From: Thiohalomonas sp963783235
Lineage (GTDB): Bacteria; Pseudomonadota; Gammaproteobacteria; Thiohalomonadales; Thiohalomonadaceae
DNA: 64,000 nucleotides
Reading direction: 5' to 3'
NCBI GenBank assembly: GCA_963783235.1
Contig: CAWAMN010000002.1
Span: 1,550,001 to 1,614,000 of the forward strand
This document shows positions 8,998-16,352 of this stretch, one piece after another. Within the stretch, counting starts at the first letter, position 1. Every line of letters begins with the position of its first letter. Made by a program: the position numbers and the translations under genes. Under the pieces are notes generated by a model that saw nothing but the letters and a program-made list of their open reading frames with translations, ran no database searches and was not told the origin of the DNA.

Positions 8998-9843
8998 ACT
9001 ACACCCTCCTTCGGCGTCGCGTTGCCAGCTCTTACGACCCGGGATGTTCAGAGTGACCCGGGTTCGTTGATCAAGGCTATCAATAAGGAGTTTCACGCGC
9101 TTAGGAGTTCTTCCGTCGACCAGATAACCGAAATAATCCGCCAGCTCTCTTTCGATAGTCTCGGGCATTACGAATTGCTCTTCAGGGGTAATCGTCCGTG
9201 GCCCTCCATTAGGCCAGCGGAGATCTTGGTATGATAGCGCCTTGATTTTTCCTATTAGCTTACCGCCGCAGTCGAAAAACTCGTCAAGATTCTTAATAAC
9301 CGCCGCGCTTTTCGCGCTCGGGGTGTTAACGCCGAGAAGCCAAGCCCTGGCGGTGTAGGGCTTAACAGGTACATTCTCGGCGATCAGTCGAGCAGCCTTA
9401 GACTTGCTGATTCCGTTCCCCCACTTTCGCCGCACCAAGAGGTACAGTGCGTCCTTAAAACCCATATTATCGATATTCGCGTTGACGAGTACATCGATTA
9501 CTTCTCGGATGTCGTTAAGGTGAGAAGGCCACTTGTGATGCGTTTTTGTCGCTACGACATGTGCTTTGACCTTGGACTTGAGGCTGTCGAAGTTATGGAC
9601 GAACTCCGATATTAATGAATCTTCGGTGACCAATTCGCGCTTTATCAGCTGACGGAGCGTGGACTGAATGTTTCGCACCTCTTGCGACGACTTATTCAGT
9701 CGGCCGATCTCCTTAAGAACATGGCTTACCGGCAAAGTGTTCACGTCACTTCGGGCAACCGCGTGGGACATGCTTGCCCTCACCGCCTCGGTTTTTTCCC
9801 CCTGGACATCAGATTCGGTCATGCTTTTCTCAGTATTGTTCAT
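8989..9843 (-). pseudogene. Large tyrosine recombinase, N-terminal part (split by an IS)
   Basis: This encodes 285 residues of the interrupted recombinase. ATG 9843 has AAGGGGA five bases upstream and is preferred to the GTG at 9873 that overlaps the integrase stop. No catalytic motif is here. A segment around residues 150-190 (SKSKAARLIAENVPVKPYTA) looks like a helix-turn-helix, so an added DNA-binding region ahead of the recombinase core is likely. The frame continues through the target site into IS sequence and ends at 8905 after foreign residues. It follows the integrase by 23 bp, so the two were probably one operon. Confidence 0.8.
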
Positions 9844-9866
9844 TCCGTTCCCCTTGTTTGAACTCG

Positions 9867-11165
9867 TTAACACACGCGGTTGGCGGCTTGAAACAAGCGC
9901 TTGATATCGGGAAGCGTGTAGAGGTCAGTTACGGTCTTTCCCGATGTATGGCCAAGCAGATCGGTTCGGTCGCTCTTCGCAACTCCGTAGTAGCGCAAAC
10001 GTTTTCCGAACGTGTGCTTGAGGTCGTGGACCCTCACCCTTGCGAACGGCGAGGCGAACGGGAACATGGCATCGATCAGCGCGGTAGTCGCCCGCACCCT
10101 GAGGGCAATCCACATGTCGGCATTCTGCATCCTGCTTCCGGGCTTTCGCTTTGGAAGGTCGCTCGCCTTCGCGGTAAATGAGCGTAGTAGCTGGCCTTCT
10201 TCACCCAACGCGCTGACGGTGTAGCTCCGAGCACCTTCGTCGCGTGTCTCGGCAAAACCTACGCAGTGCGCACTGCGCCTTTGGATGACTGACCAGAGTG
10301 CCGCGTCCAATCTCGCGGAACGCCAGGCATGATTGTTCATCCGTGCGATTGCCTGGCCGTGGAAAGCGAAGACGAACTCGTCGCCTTGGTCTTTCTGCTG
10401 CCGCCGTTTTTCTACGATCCCCCGAGCGATATGGTTTAGTACCACCAGGCGAGGCTTCTTGTTCTTCACATAGCCCCGAGGGATCTCGAAAACACTGACG
10501 CTTAACTCAGGTACAGACTTTTCCCACTGCCAGCGAAGCTGGCAGATCTCCTGCTCGCGACATCCGGTGTTGACCGCGAAAAGGGCCATGTCGCGGAGGT
10601 AGCCCGGCAGCTCCGAAAAAAGCAAGTCCTGCTCCTCCCATTCCAGTGGGTAGGATTCCCTTTTCTCGTCGTCAGGCAGCAGCTTGAATTTCGGCGCTGT
10701 GGCTAACCACGTAAGTTCGTGCGCATCGTCGTTCCACTCGACCGCGCAGTTGAGGATTTGTCGGACCACTTTTAAACCGTGGTTGATGGTGCCTGCTGTG
10801 GCGCCCTCTGCCTTTCTCTTCTCAATCCACGTGGCCAAAGTCCCCTGGTTTATCTTGTCGATGGGCTTGTCACGGAGGTACGGCATCAACGATTTCAGTC
10901 GGCTTGCATCGGTCAGGATGCTGCGCTTGTGCTTCTTCCTTCTGAGGTACTCCGCTGCCGCCTCGTCGAATGTTCGTTTGGGGCGCACGCCAAACACCCG
11001 AGCCTGGCGCTCCTCTTCGGTTAACTTCGCGAGGATCGCCTCGGCTTCTTGCAAGTCAGTTGTTCCAGTGCTCTCTCGAATTCGCCGCCCTTTGATGATC
11101 TTGTCGATATGCCAGATCTTCTTCGCTCCGCGCTGAATGAGTCCGGGTGGCCTTTTTCGTCCCAT
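9867..11165 (-). CDS. int: Phage-type tyrosine integrase
   Basis: This 432-residue integrase is probably the enzyme that moved the island in and out of tRNA-Phe. The arginine of the first box is in NTGCREQEICQL (residue 203), the second box is VHDLKHTFGKRL (His380, with Lys383 where Arg is usual), LLGHTSGKT supplies His406 and DLYT the nucleophile Tyr416. Between the boxes, roughly residues 295-360 form an extra segment not present in compact integrases. ATG 11165 has AGAGGA eight bases upstream. The N-terminus (GLIQRGAKKIWHIDK) is that of a known island-integrase group. The gene overlaps the AlpA-like gene upstream by 145 nt and the recombinase follows within 25 bp. Confidence 0.92.
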   Translation of the reverse strand: MGRKRPPGLIQRGAKKIWHIDKIIKGRRIRESTGTTDLQEAEAILAKLTEEERQARVFGVRPKRTFDEAAAEYLRRKKHKRSILTDASRLKSLMPYLRDKPIDKINQGTLATWIEKRKAEGATAGTINHGLKVVRQILNCAVEWNDDAHELTWLATAPKFKLLPDDEKRESYPLEWEEQDLLFSELPGYLRDMALFAVNTGCREQEICQLRWQWEKSVPELSVSVFEIPRGYVKNKKPRLVVLNHIARGIVEKRRQQKDQGDEFVFAFHGQAIARMNNHAWRSARLDAALWSVIQRRSAHCVGFAETRDEGARSYTVSALGEEGQLLRSFTAKASDLPKRKPGSRMQNADMWIALRVRATTALIDAMFPFASPFARVRVHDLKHTFGKRLRYYGVAKSDRTDLLGHTSGKTVTDLYTLPDIKRLFQAANRVC

Positions 11166-11452
11166 GTGTCGGTTCCTCTGTAAGCGGGGCGCTTCGCGTG
11201 CGCCGCCAAAAAGTCGTCGATCCAGGCATCGAGGTCTTCACGGGGGAAGCCGATCCCCTGCGTTCCTATCAAGACTTCGCGAATGTGGGGTCGTACCTTG
11301 CGGTTAAATAAGTTGCGATCCATCCCGCAATAGGCTGGCGCATCCCTAAACCGAATGATTCGCGGTGTAATTCCCACCAATTTCACGTGCCCTTTAATTG
11401 CCGGAAGCGAGTCGTCGCTTCCTTTCCACTCCTGCAGCGGGAGTCGCACCAT
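11021..11452 (-). CDS. AlpA/excisionase-like DNA-binding protein
   Basis: The core RIIRFRDAPAYCGMDRNLFN followed by FPREDLDAWIDDF is the winged-helix pattern of AlpA/Xis-like proteins that accompany integrases. The C-terminal tail (STRSSKGGEFERALEQLT) is typical of the group and runs 145 nt into the integrase gene. Such proteins set the direction of recombination or control integrase expression. I take ATG 11452 (143 residues). The frame stays open upstream to GTG 11809 only because the 105-bp repeats are a multiple of three, so a longer product with three 35-residue repeats is possible but less likely. No strong ribosome site is present at 11452. Confidence 0.7.
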   Translation of the reverse strand: MVRLPLQEWKGSDDSLPAIKGHVKLVGITPRIIRFRDAPAYCGMDRNLFNRKVRPHIREVLIGTQGIGFPREDLDAWIDDFLAAHAKRPAYRGTDTWDEKGHPDSFSAERRRSGISTRSSKGGEFERALEQLTCKKPRRSSRS

Positions 11453-11458
11453 TTCGCC

Positions 11459-11474
11459 AGATTCCGGGGAATCT
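11459..11474. promoter_or_regulatory. Palindrome at the AlpA-like gene start
   Basis: AGATTCCGGGGAATCT is a perfect inverted repeat (7-bp arms, 2-bp spacer) ending seven bases before the chosen start codon. It could be an operator or an RNA hairpin covering the ribosome site; which one cannot be told from sequence. Confidence 0.45.
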
Positions 11475-11480
11475 GCAGAT

Positions 11481-11809
11481 GTGGACGTGTCCACCGCCTC
11501 TCGCGCCGCTGTATCGGTCCGTTTGCCTGCTTCCACCGAGGACGAGCGCAAGGTCATTTCACGATCCTTCGAAAATTCAGCAAATGTGGACGTGTCCACC
11601 GCCTCTCGCGCCGCTGTATCGGTCCGTTTGCCTGCTTCCACCGAGGACGAACGCAAGGTCATTTCACGATCCTTCGAAAATTCAGCAAATGTGGACGTGT
11701 CCACCGCCTCTCGCGCTGCTGTATCGGTCCGTTTGCCTGCTTCCACCGAGGACGAGCGCAAGGTCATTACACTCTCATCCGAAAAATCAGCGAATGTGGA
11801 CGTGTCCAC
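11481..11809. repeat. Four palindromes at exact 105-bp spacing (tandem repeat array)
   Basis: GTGGACGTGTCCAC occurs at 11481, 11586, 11691 and 11796. The three intervals are each 105 bp and nearly identical. Each palindrome has 6-bp arms (GTGGAC/GTCCAC) around two bases. 105 bp is ten turns of B-DNA, so all four sites face the same side of the helix. Array units are contiguous, with no unique spacers. Position between the homing-endonuclease-like gene and the AlpA-like/integrase genes suggests binding sites for a regulator or recombination accessory protein. That role is inferred. Confidence 0.8.
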
Positions 11810-11853
11810 AGGGTTGTGTCGTACGCGAGACGATGGGCGAATTCATGAACGTG

Positions 11854-12840
11854 TTATCGATAACGGGTGACCAGCGGGTCACCCGCGTATCGGAGGAAGG
11901 CCGCTTCGGCCGTGTGCCATTTACGGCGCAGATGATGCATACGGATGGTCATGAGGCCTGCCGCCGCGCGGGCGGCATACCGTCCTGTCAGGCAGGGCTG
12001 ATAACTGGTGGCCAATGGATTGCTAGTTTTGGAGTTTGTCCGCTCGATCTCATATACCGAGCACTTCCGCTCAGCTAGCCGCCCCAGCATATCCGCCAGC
12101 CAATAGGCGATCGGCTTGGACGCGCTGGCAAAGCGCAGATAGAGGATGGTGCCGTACTCCCTGATCGATCCATCGCCTTCGATCAGGCCAACCAAGTAGG
12201 CCAGCCGCGCCTCGGCCGGAAGAGCGTCGGCCGGGGCCGGGAGATGAAAAGTCTTGTTGGGCTTGATGCCGTACCACGTAGTCAGCGCCTCACACCAGCG
12301 CTGGGTCGAGCCAAACCGCAGCACTGCGTAACCGATGGCCATCGAACCATACGTCACCGTCCCGCCATAATCGGACAGCTTCGCAAGGTGTTCGAGCACA
12401 TAGCCATCGCGGCGTTTGATCTTGATGGTTACGGATCTCCCCCCAGGCGAGATATAGCCATCCGAAGCGATCCAGCCCGCGAGGTAGGCGCTCTGCGGCG
12501 TGGGAGTGTCGAAGAGGGCTTCGTTCTTTCGGTGGTATGCGGGGCGCGCGAGGACGAGGCCACGGCGCTGACAGAACTTGCGCACGGCCTGACGCTGTCC
12601 CCCCACCACAGCTATCACCTCGTCCATCGTCCACCCGCTTTCAGCGGCTTGATGGATAACCGACTGCTGGTGTGGGGTGAAGCGCCGCGTTGGCCGGGTG
12701 ATCTTAAGCATTGAGGCGCGCGTCCAAATGGCCTGTGTCGTTCGACCTAGGCGCGCACCTATCTCAGACGGACGGATCCCGTTGCGGTAGGCGGCATCCA
12801 GATAGGCGAGATCTGCGGTCGTCCACTCTCTGCTGTCCAT
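11854..12840 (-). CDS. Two-motif LAGLIDADG homing-endonuclease-like protein
   Basis: The 328-residue product has two LAGLIDADG motifs, LAGWIASDG (residues 120-128) and LVGLIEGDG (216-224), about 95 residues apart, as in monomeric homing endonucleases. The catalytic acids would be Asp127 and Asp223, and a basic patch (IKIKRRD) lies after the first motif. The N-terminal 100 residues hold two helix-turn-helix-like segments (IGARLGRTTQAIWTRA and VIAVVGGQRQAVRKFC). ATG 12840 is chosen because sequence upstream of it resembles no protein. It is free-standing, with no intron or intein beside it. It lies 211 bp from the tRNA-Phe border and points toward the integrase genes. A cleavage role is known for the family; a regulatory role is possible. 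Confidence 0.85.
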   Translation of the reverse strand: MDSREWTTADLAYLDAAYRNGIRPSEIGARLGRTTQAIWTRASMLKITRPTRRFTPHQQSVIHQAAESGWTMDEVIAVVGGQRQAVRKFCQRRGLVLARPAYHRKNEALFDTPTPQSAYLAGWIASDGYISPGGRSVTIKIKRRDGYVLEHLAKLSDYGGTVTYGSMAIGYAVLRFGSTQRWCEALTTWYGIKPNKTFHLPAPADALPAEARLAYLVGLIEGDGSIREYGTILYLRFASASKPIAYWLADMLGRLAERKCSVYEIERTNSKTSNPLATSYQPCLTGRYAARAAAGLMTIRMHHLRRKWHTAEAAFLRYAGDPLVTRYR

Positions 12841-13050
12841 GGTCCCAATCTCGGTTGTAATCTTGATTGCATCCGGGCAAAAAGTCGGTAAGGGAAAAGG
12901 CGTGGGCGGCCCGCGCTGAGTAGGCGACCGAAGGTGGCGTTGTGGGAGATTTGCGGGGATCGGTCGTGCACGGTAATGCACTGTGGGGCATTCATGGCCC
13001 AAAGGGCCGCGATAAGTATCTGAAGTTAAAAGGACTAGTTTCCGAGGGGC
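12841..13050. other. Gene-free stretch between the endonuclease gene and the island border
   Basis: No protein-like frame is supported. A small hairpin GGCCCAAAGGGCC lies at 12996-13008. The promoter of the endonuclease gene is expected here but I see no clear -35/-10 pair. Confidence 0.4.
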
Positions 13051-13098
13051 GGATTGAAAATCCCCGTGTCGGCGGTTCGATTCCGTCCCTGGCCACCA
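13051..13098 (+). other. Island attachment site: 3' half of tRNA-Phe(GAA)
   Basis: The sequence from the anticodon loop (GATTGAAAATCCCCGTGTC, anticodon GAA) through the T-arm (GGTTCGATTCC) to CCTGGCCACCA is the 3' half of a tRNA-Phe. The 5' half (acceptor strand GGCCAGG and D-arm) is absent upstream, so this is not a working tRNA gene. Such half-copies mark where an element inserted into the 3' end of a tRNA gene. The complete tRNA-Phe should be at the other end, left of the window. The tRNA terminator remains just downstream. Confidence 0.9.
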
Positions 13099-13103
13099 GT
13101 TCG

Positions 13104-13132
13104 AAAAAGCCCGCTTGATAGCGGGCTTTTTT
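13104..13132 (+). terminator. Rho-independent terminator of the displaced tRNA-Phe gene
   Basis: Stem AAAAAGCCCGC / GCGGGCTTTTT with loop TTGATA and a following T-run. It sits six bases after the CCA end, where a tRNA terminator belongs. Confidence 0.9.
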
Positions 13133-13267
13133 CGTTAGGTTCCTTCCCTGCCCGATATCAGGTGCCCCCCCTTTCGCCATTGGCCGCTGCATCCTACCCT
13201 TTTGATAGATTCCAATCGGGTTATTCGGGCCGCTATACTGGTTCCTCGTGTTTGGAAGTGGTTCGAC

Positions 13268-13489
13268 ATGGCAAAACCTCCACAAAATCGCGACGCCGCT
13301 CGGATCGACGCCTGTGTTGAAGTTCTCTGTCAGAAGGGATGCCGGGCCGTGTGGGGGATTATCGATGCGATGGAGCAGGGCGAACAGTTGCCGGAGACCG
13401 CTCACCTGGAGTCCGCCGAGCACCGGGCCGTTCTCGACGAATTGAAAAACGTCATGGCCGTCTACGGGCGGAGCTGTTCGGTTAAGTAG
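13268..13489 (+). CDS. Small conserved-looking hypothetical protein
   Basis: A 73-residue soluble protein that begins MAKPPQNRDAARIDACVEVL and continues CQKGCRAVWGIIDAMEQGEQ. Two cysteines close together (CQKGC) could bind a metal or iron-sulfur group, though two alone are not diagnostic. GGAAG lies upstream of ATG 13268 at a usable distance; an upstream ATG at 13202 in the same frame has no such site. It is the first chromosomal gene right of the island border and converges with cysQ. I do not recognise a named family. Confidence 0.6.
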   Translation: MAKPPQNRDAARIDACVEVLCQKGCRAVWGIIDAMEQGEQLPETAHLESAEHRAVLDELKNVMAVYGRSCSVK

Positions 13490-13507
13490 CCTCGTGACTT
13501 CAGTTCG

Positions 13508-14347
13508 CTAGGATTTATCGAAGCCTACTAAATAGCGGGACCAGTCGACGCCCCGATCGCCGAAGGCGAAAAAGTGAGGATTCAGCAGATCCTCCTTGGC
13601 GTTGTAGCGCAGAGGCTGCATCTGAAGATCCGTGATGAGCCCTCCCGCCTCTTCGAGAATACACTGCGCCGCGGCGGTATCCCATTCCGAAGTCGGACCC
13701 AGTCGCGCGTAGACATCAGCTTTGCCTTCCGCCACCAGACAGGATTTCAGCGCACTCCCCAGGGCAATGAGTTCGTAATCCTGAAGGTTGGCGAGAAAGG
13801 CCTCCATGGCGTGCCCTCGATGTGAATGGCTGCCGGCGACCACGACGGGCCGGCCGGGTTCCAACCGTCGTGTCCAAATCCGGACCGGGTTGCAGCAGTC
13901 GTCTCGCTTGTAGGCGCCTTCACCGCGGCACGCGTAATAGTAGACTCCCATGGCCGGGGCGTAGACGATGCCGAGCACAGGCTCCTGGCCATCGATTAGG
14001 GCGACATTGACCGTAAATTCGCCGGTGCGCTTTATGAATTCGCGTGTCCCGTCTAGCGGGTCCACCAGCCAGTAGCGGGTCCACTGCCGCCGTGTGCTGT
14101 AGGGGATTTTCACCGACTCCTCGGTCAAGACCGGCAGTTCCGGCGTAAGGTCCCTCAAGCCCTTTTCAATAATCTCGCTGGCTGCCGTGTCGGCTTCGGT
14201 CAGCGGTGTCTCATCTTCCTTTTGTTCGACTTCGAAACCGGCTTCGTAGATCTCCAGGATACGCCGGCCCGCGTCGATGGCCACTTCCAAAGCGGGCGTG
14301 AGAAGCTCGCCGGGATCGATGTGATGGTGATCCCTCTGGCTAACCAT
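13508..14347 (-). CDS. cysQ: 3'(2'),5'-bisphosphate nucleotidase CysQ
   Basis: CysQ removes the 3'-phosphate of PAP (and PAPS), recycling the by-product of sulfate assimilation. It is a Mg-dependent, Li-sensitive phosphatase of the inositol monophosphatase fold. Metal-binding motifs are visible: TEES (Glu76-Glu77) and DPLDGT (Asp96 to Thr101), with SEWDTAAAQCILEEAGG near the C-terminus. Start ATG 14347 overlaps the stop of nudE by 8 nt, so the two are coupled; an in-frame ATG 60 bp upstream lies wholly inside nudE and is rejected. The product is 279 residues, normal for the family. Confidence 0.93.
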   Translation of the reverse strand: MVSQRDHHHIDPGELLTPALEVAIDAGRRILEIYEAGFEVEQKEDETPLTEADTAASEIIEKGLRDLTPELPVLTEESVKIPYSTRRQWTRYWLVDPLDGTREFIKRTGEFTVNVALIDGQEPVLGIVYAPAMGVYYYACRGEGAYKRDDCCNPVRIWTRRLEPGRPVVVAGSHSHRGHAMEAFLANLQDYELIALGSALKSCLVAEGKADVYARLGPTSEWDTAAAQCILEEAGGLITDLQMQPLRYNAKEDLLNPHFFAFGDRGVDWSRYLVGFDKS

Positions 14348-14882
14348 CGAGCAACTCCCGGACCATATAGAGCGCAGCGATGCTCCGCGCCTCGGTGAAA
14401 TCTTCACGGGCGGTCAATTGGGTGAGGTTATCCAGCGACCAGGGGATCACGTCAATGGTTTCGGGTTCGTCACCGGGCATGCGTTTAGGATAGAGGTCGG
14501 TGGCAAGCACCACATGGGTGGAGTGCCCCAGATAACCCGGTGCGACCGTCAAGGATGCCACCTGTCGCAGGTTATTGGCCCCATAGCCAATCTCCTCCTG
14601 TATTTCGCGGTTGGCCGCCTCGAGCGCCCCTTCACCCTCTTCGATACGCCCCTTGGGCAGCGCCAGTTCGTAGCGGTCCACGCCTGCCGCATACTCCCGG
14701 ATCAGCAGGACCTGGCGGTCCTCGAAAACGGGGACCACCAGCACGGCACCTTCGGGTGAACCCAGCAGTCGTTCATAGGTGGTTTCGACGCCATTGGCGA
14801 ACCGAAGCTCCAACTGCTGAATATGGAACAGGCGCGTCTTGGCCAGTGTTCGGATATCAAGGATGCGCGGCTTTTCTCGCAT
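14340..14882 (-). CDS. nudE: ADP compounds hydrolase NudE (Nudix)
   Basis: A 180-residue Nudix hydrolase. The Nudix box reads GRIEEGEGALEAANREIQEE from about residue 78, with all key glutamates. The flanking VAPGYLGHSTHVVLATDL is typical of the NudE/ADP-ribose pyrophosphatase branch, which hydrolyses ADP-ribose, Ap3A and NADH. The nudE-cysQ pair is a known gammaproteobacterial arrangement and supports the assignment. The two share overlapping ends, so they are one transcript. Confidence 0.92.
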   Translation of the reverse strand: MREKPRILDIRTLAKTRLFHIQQLELRFANGVETTYERLLGSPEGAVLVVPVFEDRQVLLIREYAAGVDRYELALPKGRIEEGEGALEAANREIQEEIGYGANNLRQVASLTVAPGYLGHSTHVVLATDLYPKRMPGDEPETIDVIPWSLDNLTQLTAREDFTEARSIAALYMVRELLDG

Positions 14883-15191
14883 GCGGACTCCGCGTGGGGC
14901 AATGCCGGCTCATCATACCCGGCTGAGGAAGCGAATGGCACCCGCGGGGACTTACCCATGGCGGGATGGGCTATTGATAGCATACTCGCCTAATCAGTGG
15001 GTCATTCCCCCCAAATCGTGAGAAAAGGCACCAGGAAAGAGCAGGAAAAGGTGGGGCGTCCCGGCTTCCTCCCGGTTTTGCGTTGCAGCCGACTTTCGGC
15101 AACTATTAGTCGGGGGAAACCGGGTGCGCGACTCGTTACAATGGCTTCGCCACAATTTCAAAGAAGCAGCTAAGGGAGCGACCGCCTCGCA
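14883..15191. other. Divergent intergenic region nudE / YrfG-like gene
   Basis: No gene is supported in these 309 bp. It must hold the promoters for nudE leftwards and the HAD phosphatase gene rightwards. A possible -10 (TACAAT) for the latter lies near 15137, without a good -35. I see no riboswitch-like structure. Confidence 0.4.
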
Positions 15192-15878
15192 ATGATTGAC
15201 TGGAGCCGTATCGATACCGTCCTTCTGGACATGGACGGAACCCTGCTGGACCTCAACTTCGACACCTATTTCTGGGTGGAGTATGTCCCGCAGCGCTATG
15301 CCGAAAAAAAGGGCATCAGCATCAAGCAGGCGAAGGCCGAACTCTATCCCCGCATGCACGCGGTGGAAGGCACCATGGACTGGTACTGCATCGATTACTG
15401 GGGTCGGGAGCTGGATCTGGATATTGCGCTACTGAAGCAGGAGGTCGATCACCTCATCGCTGTTCATCCCTACGTCACGCAATTCCTCGACGGCGTCCGG
15501 AGCAGCGGCCGGCGCGCGGTGCTGGTCACCAACGCCCACATGAAGAGCCTGGAGCTGAAAATGGAGAAGACACAGCTCGCGGGCCATCTCGATCACCTGG
15601 TGTGTTCCCATGAGTTCGGTATGCCCAAGGAGCATCCGCAGTTCTGGGACCAACTGCAGGGCCGCGAGTCGTTCGACCCGGCCAGGACCCTTTTGATCGA
15701 CGATAGCCTGCCGGTGCTGCGTTCGGCACGCGAATACGGGATTGGGTGGCTGTTGGCCGTTCACAAGCCTGATACCCAGCGTCCAGCCAAGGATGTGGAG
15801 GAGTTCGATGCGATCGCATCCTTCCGTGACATCATGCCGGAAAGAACGGTGCACGGAGATGCCGAGGCGCAGAGCTGA
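15192..15878 (+). CDS. yrfG: HAD-family nucleotidase, YrfG-like (GMP/IMP nucleotidase)
   Basis: The N-terminal DMDGTLLDLN is HAD motif I with nucleophile Asp13 and acid Asp15. VLVTNAHM gives motif II, the lysine in GMPKEHPQFW motif III, and LLIDDSLPVL motif IV. Length (228 residues) and the aromatic cap segment (YFWVEYVPQRYAEKKG) match YrfG, which dephosphorylates GMP and IMP. The neighbour nudE also sits beside yrfG in enterobacteria, supporting the call. Overlapping purine-salvage roles with cysQ/nudE are inferred from context. Confidence 0.88.
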   Translation: MIDWSRIDTVLLDMDGTLLDLNFDTYFWVEYVPQRYAEKKGISIKQAKAELYPRMHAVEGTMDWYCIDYWGRELDLDIALLKQEVDHLIAVHPYVTQFLDGVRSSGRRAVLVTNAHMKSLELKMEKTQLAGHLDHLVCSHEFGMPKEHPQFWDQLQGRESFDPARTLLIDDSLPVLRSAREYGIGWLLAVHKPDTQRPAKDVEEFDAIASFRDIMPERTVHGDAEAQS

Positions 15879-15887
15879 GCGCCGGGA

Positions 15888-16304
15888 TTATTGCCCTTTG
15901 CGGGCGGTTTGTTTCGGCTTTTTGCCCCAGGATTTGAAGCGTTTGCGGCAGTAGCTCAGCAGCGTGTCGTAGTCGGGAAAGTAGAGGTCGAAGCCCTTCT
16001 CGGCCGGCTCGTCATACTCGCAATAGTCATTGGAGTGGTCGCGGCAAATGGTGGGGCGCTCTTCGTAGATACCGCACCTGCCGTCGGGCTGGAGGTGAAG
16101 ACAAGGGGTGTTGAACATCAGAAACCATCCGTCTTCATCCTTGTAGATTTCCACATCCCGGTGCGAGACCTGCCACAACAGGTGCTCGAATTCGGCTTTG
16201 GCACGGGGTGTCCCGATGGCCTGGGTCACATAGGTGCAGCATTTGGACCCCTTGCAGAAGCTGCACTTGTTCTCGGGCGTGATCCTGATCTTCTTTTTGG
16301 CCAC
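15888..16304 (-). CDS. YkgJ-family cysteine-cluster protein
   Basis: A 138-residue protein with eight cysteines arranged as in the YkgJ/Fe-S or zinc cluster family: CSFCKGSKCC near the N-terminus, then CLHLQPDGRCGIYEERPTIC and DYCEYD. The function is unknown; metal binding is expected from the family. I choose GTG 16304 because AAGGGAG lies six bases before it, whereas ATG 16322 has no ribosome site. It is 48 bp downstream of rhlB on the same strand, so co-transcription is likely. Confidence 0.88.
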   Translation of the reverse strand: MAKKKIRITPENKCSFCKGSKCCTYVTQAIGTPRAKAEFEHLLWQVSHRDVEIYKDEDGWFLMFNTPCLHLQPDGRCGIYEERPTICRDHSNDYCEYDEPAEKGFDLYFPDYDTLLSYCRKRFKSWGKKPKQTARKGQ

Positions 16305-16352
16305 CGGCGACTCCCTTATCATTGCCCGCCCTGGTGGGCGGGCGGGCCAATA

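Noticed and set aside
11481..11809. CRISPR array
   Set aside because: Units are contiguous and nearly identical with no unique spacers, and no cas genes are present.
11355..12078. Three overlapping plus-strand frames with repeated peptides
   Set aside because: They exist only because a 105-bp repeat is a multiple of three and stays open in several frames. No homologous or composition support.
13010..13098. tmRNA (ssrA) 3' end as the island target
   Set aside because: The anticodon-stem segment with GAA and the CTGGCCACCA end fit tRNA-Phe; the tmRNA end would be of the GCTCCACCA type without this anticodon arm.
12992..13423. Minus-strand 143-residue frame containing RDGIEPPTRGFSI
   Set aside because: It is the antisense reading of the tRNA-Phe fragment and its terminator. 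This peptide is a well-known annotation artefact of tRNA loci.
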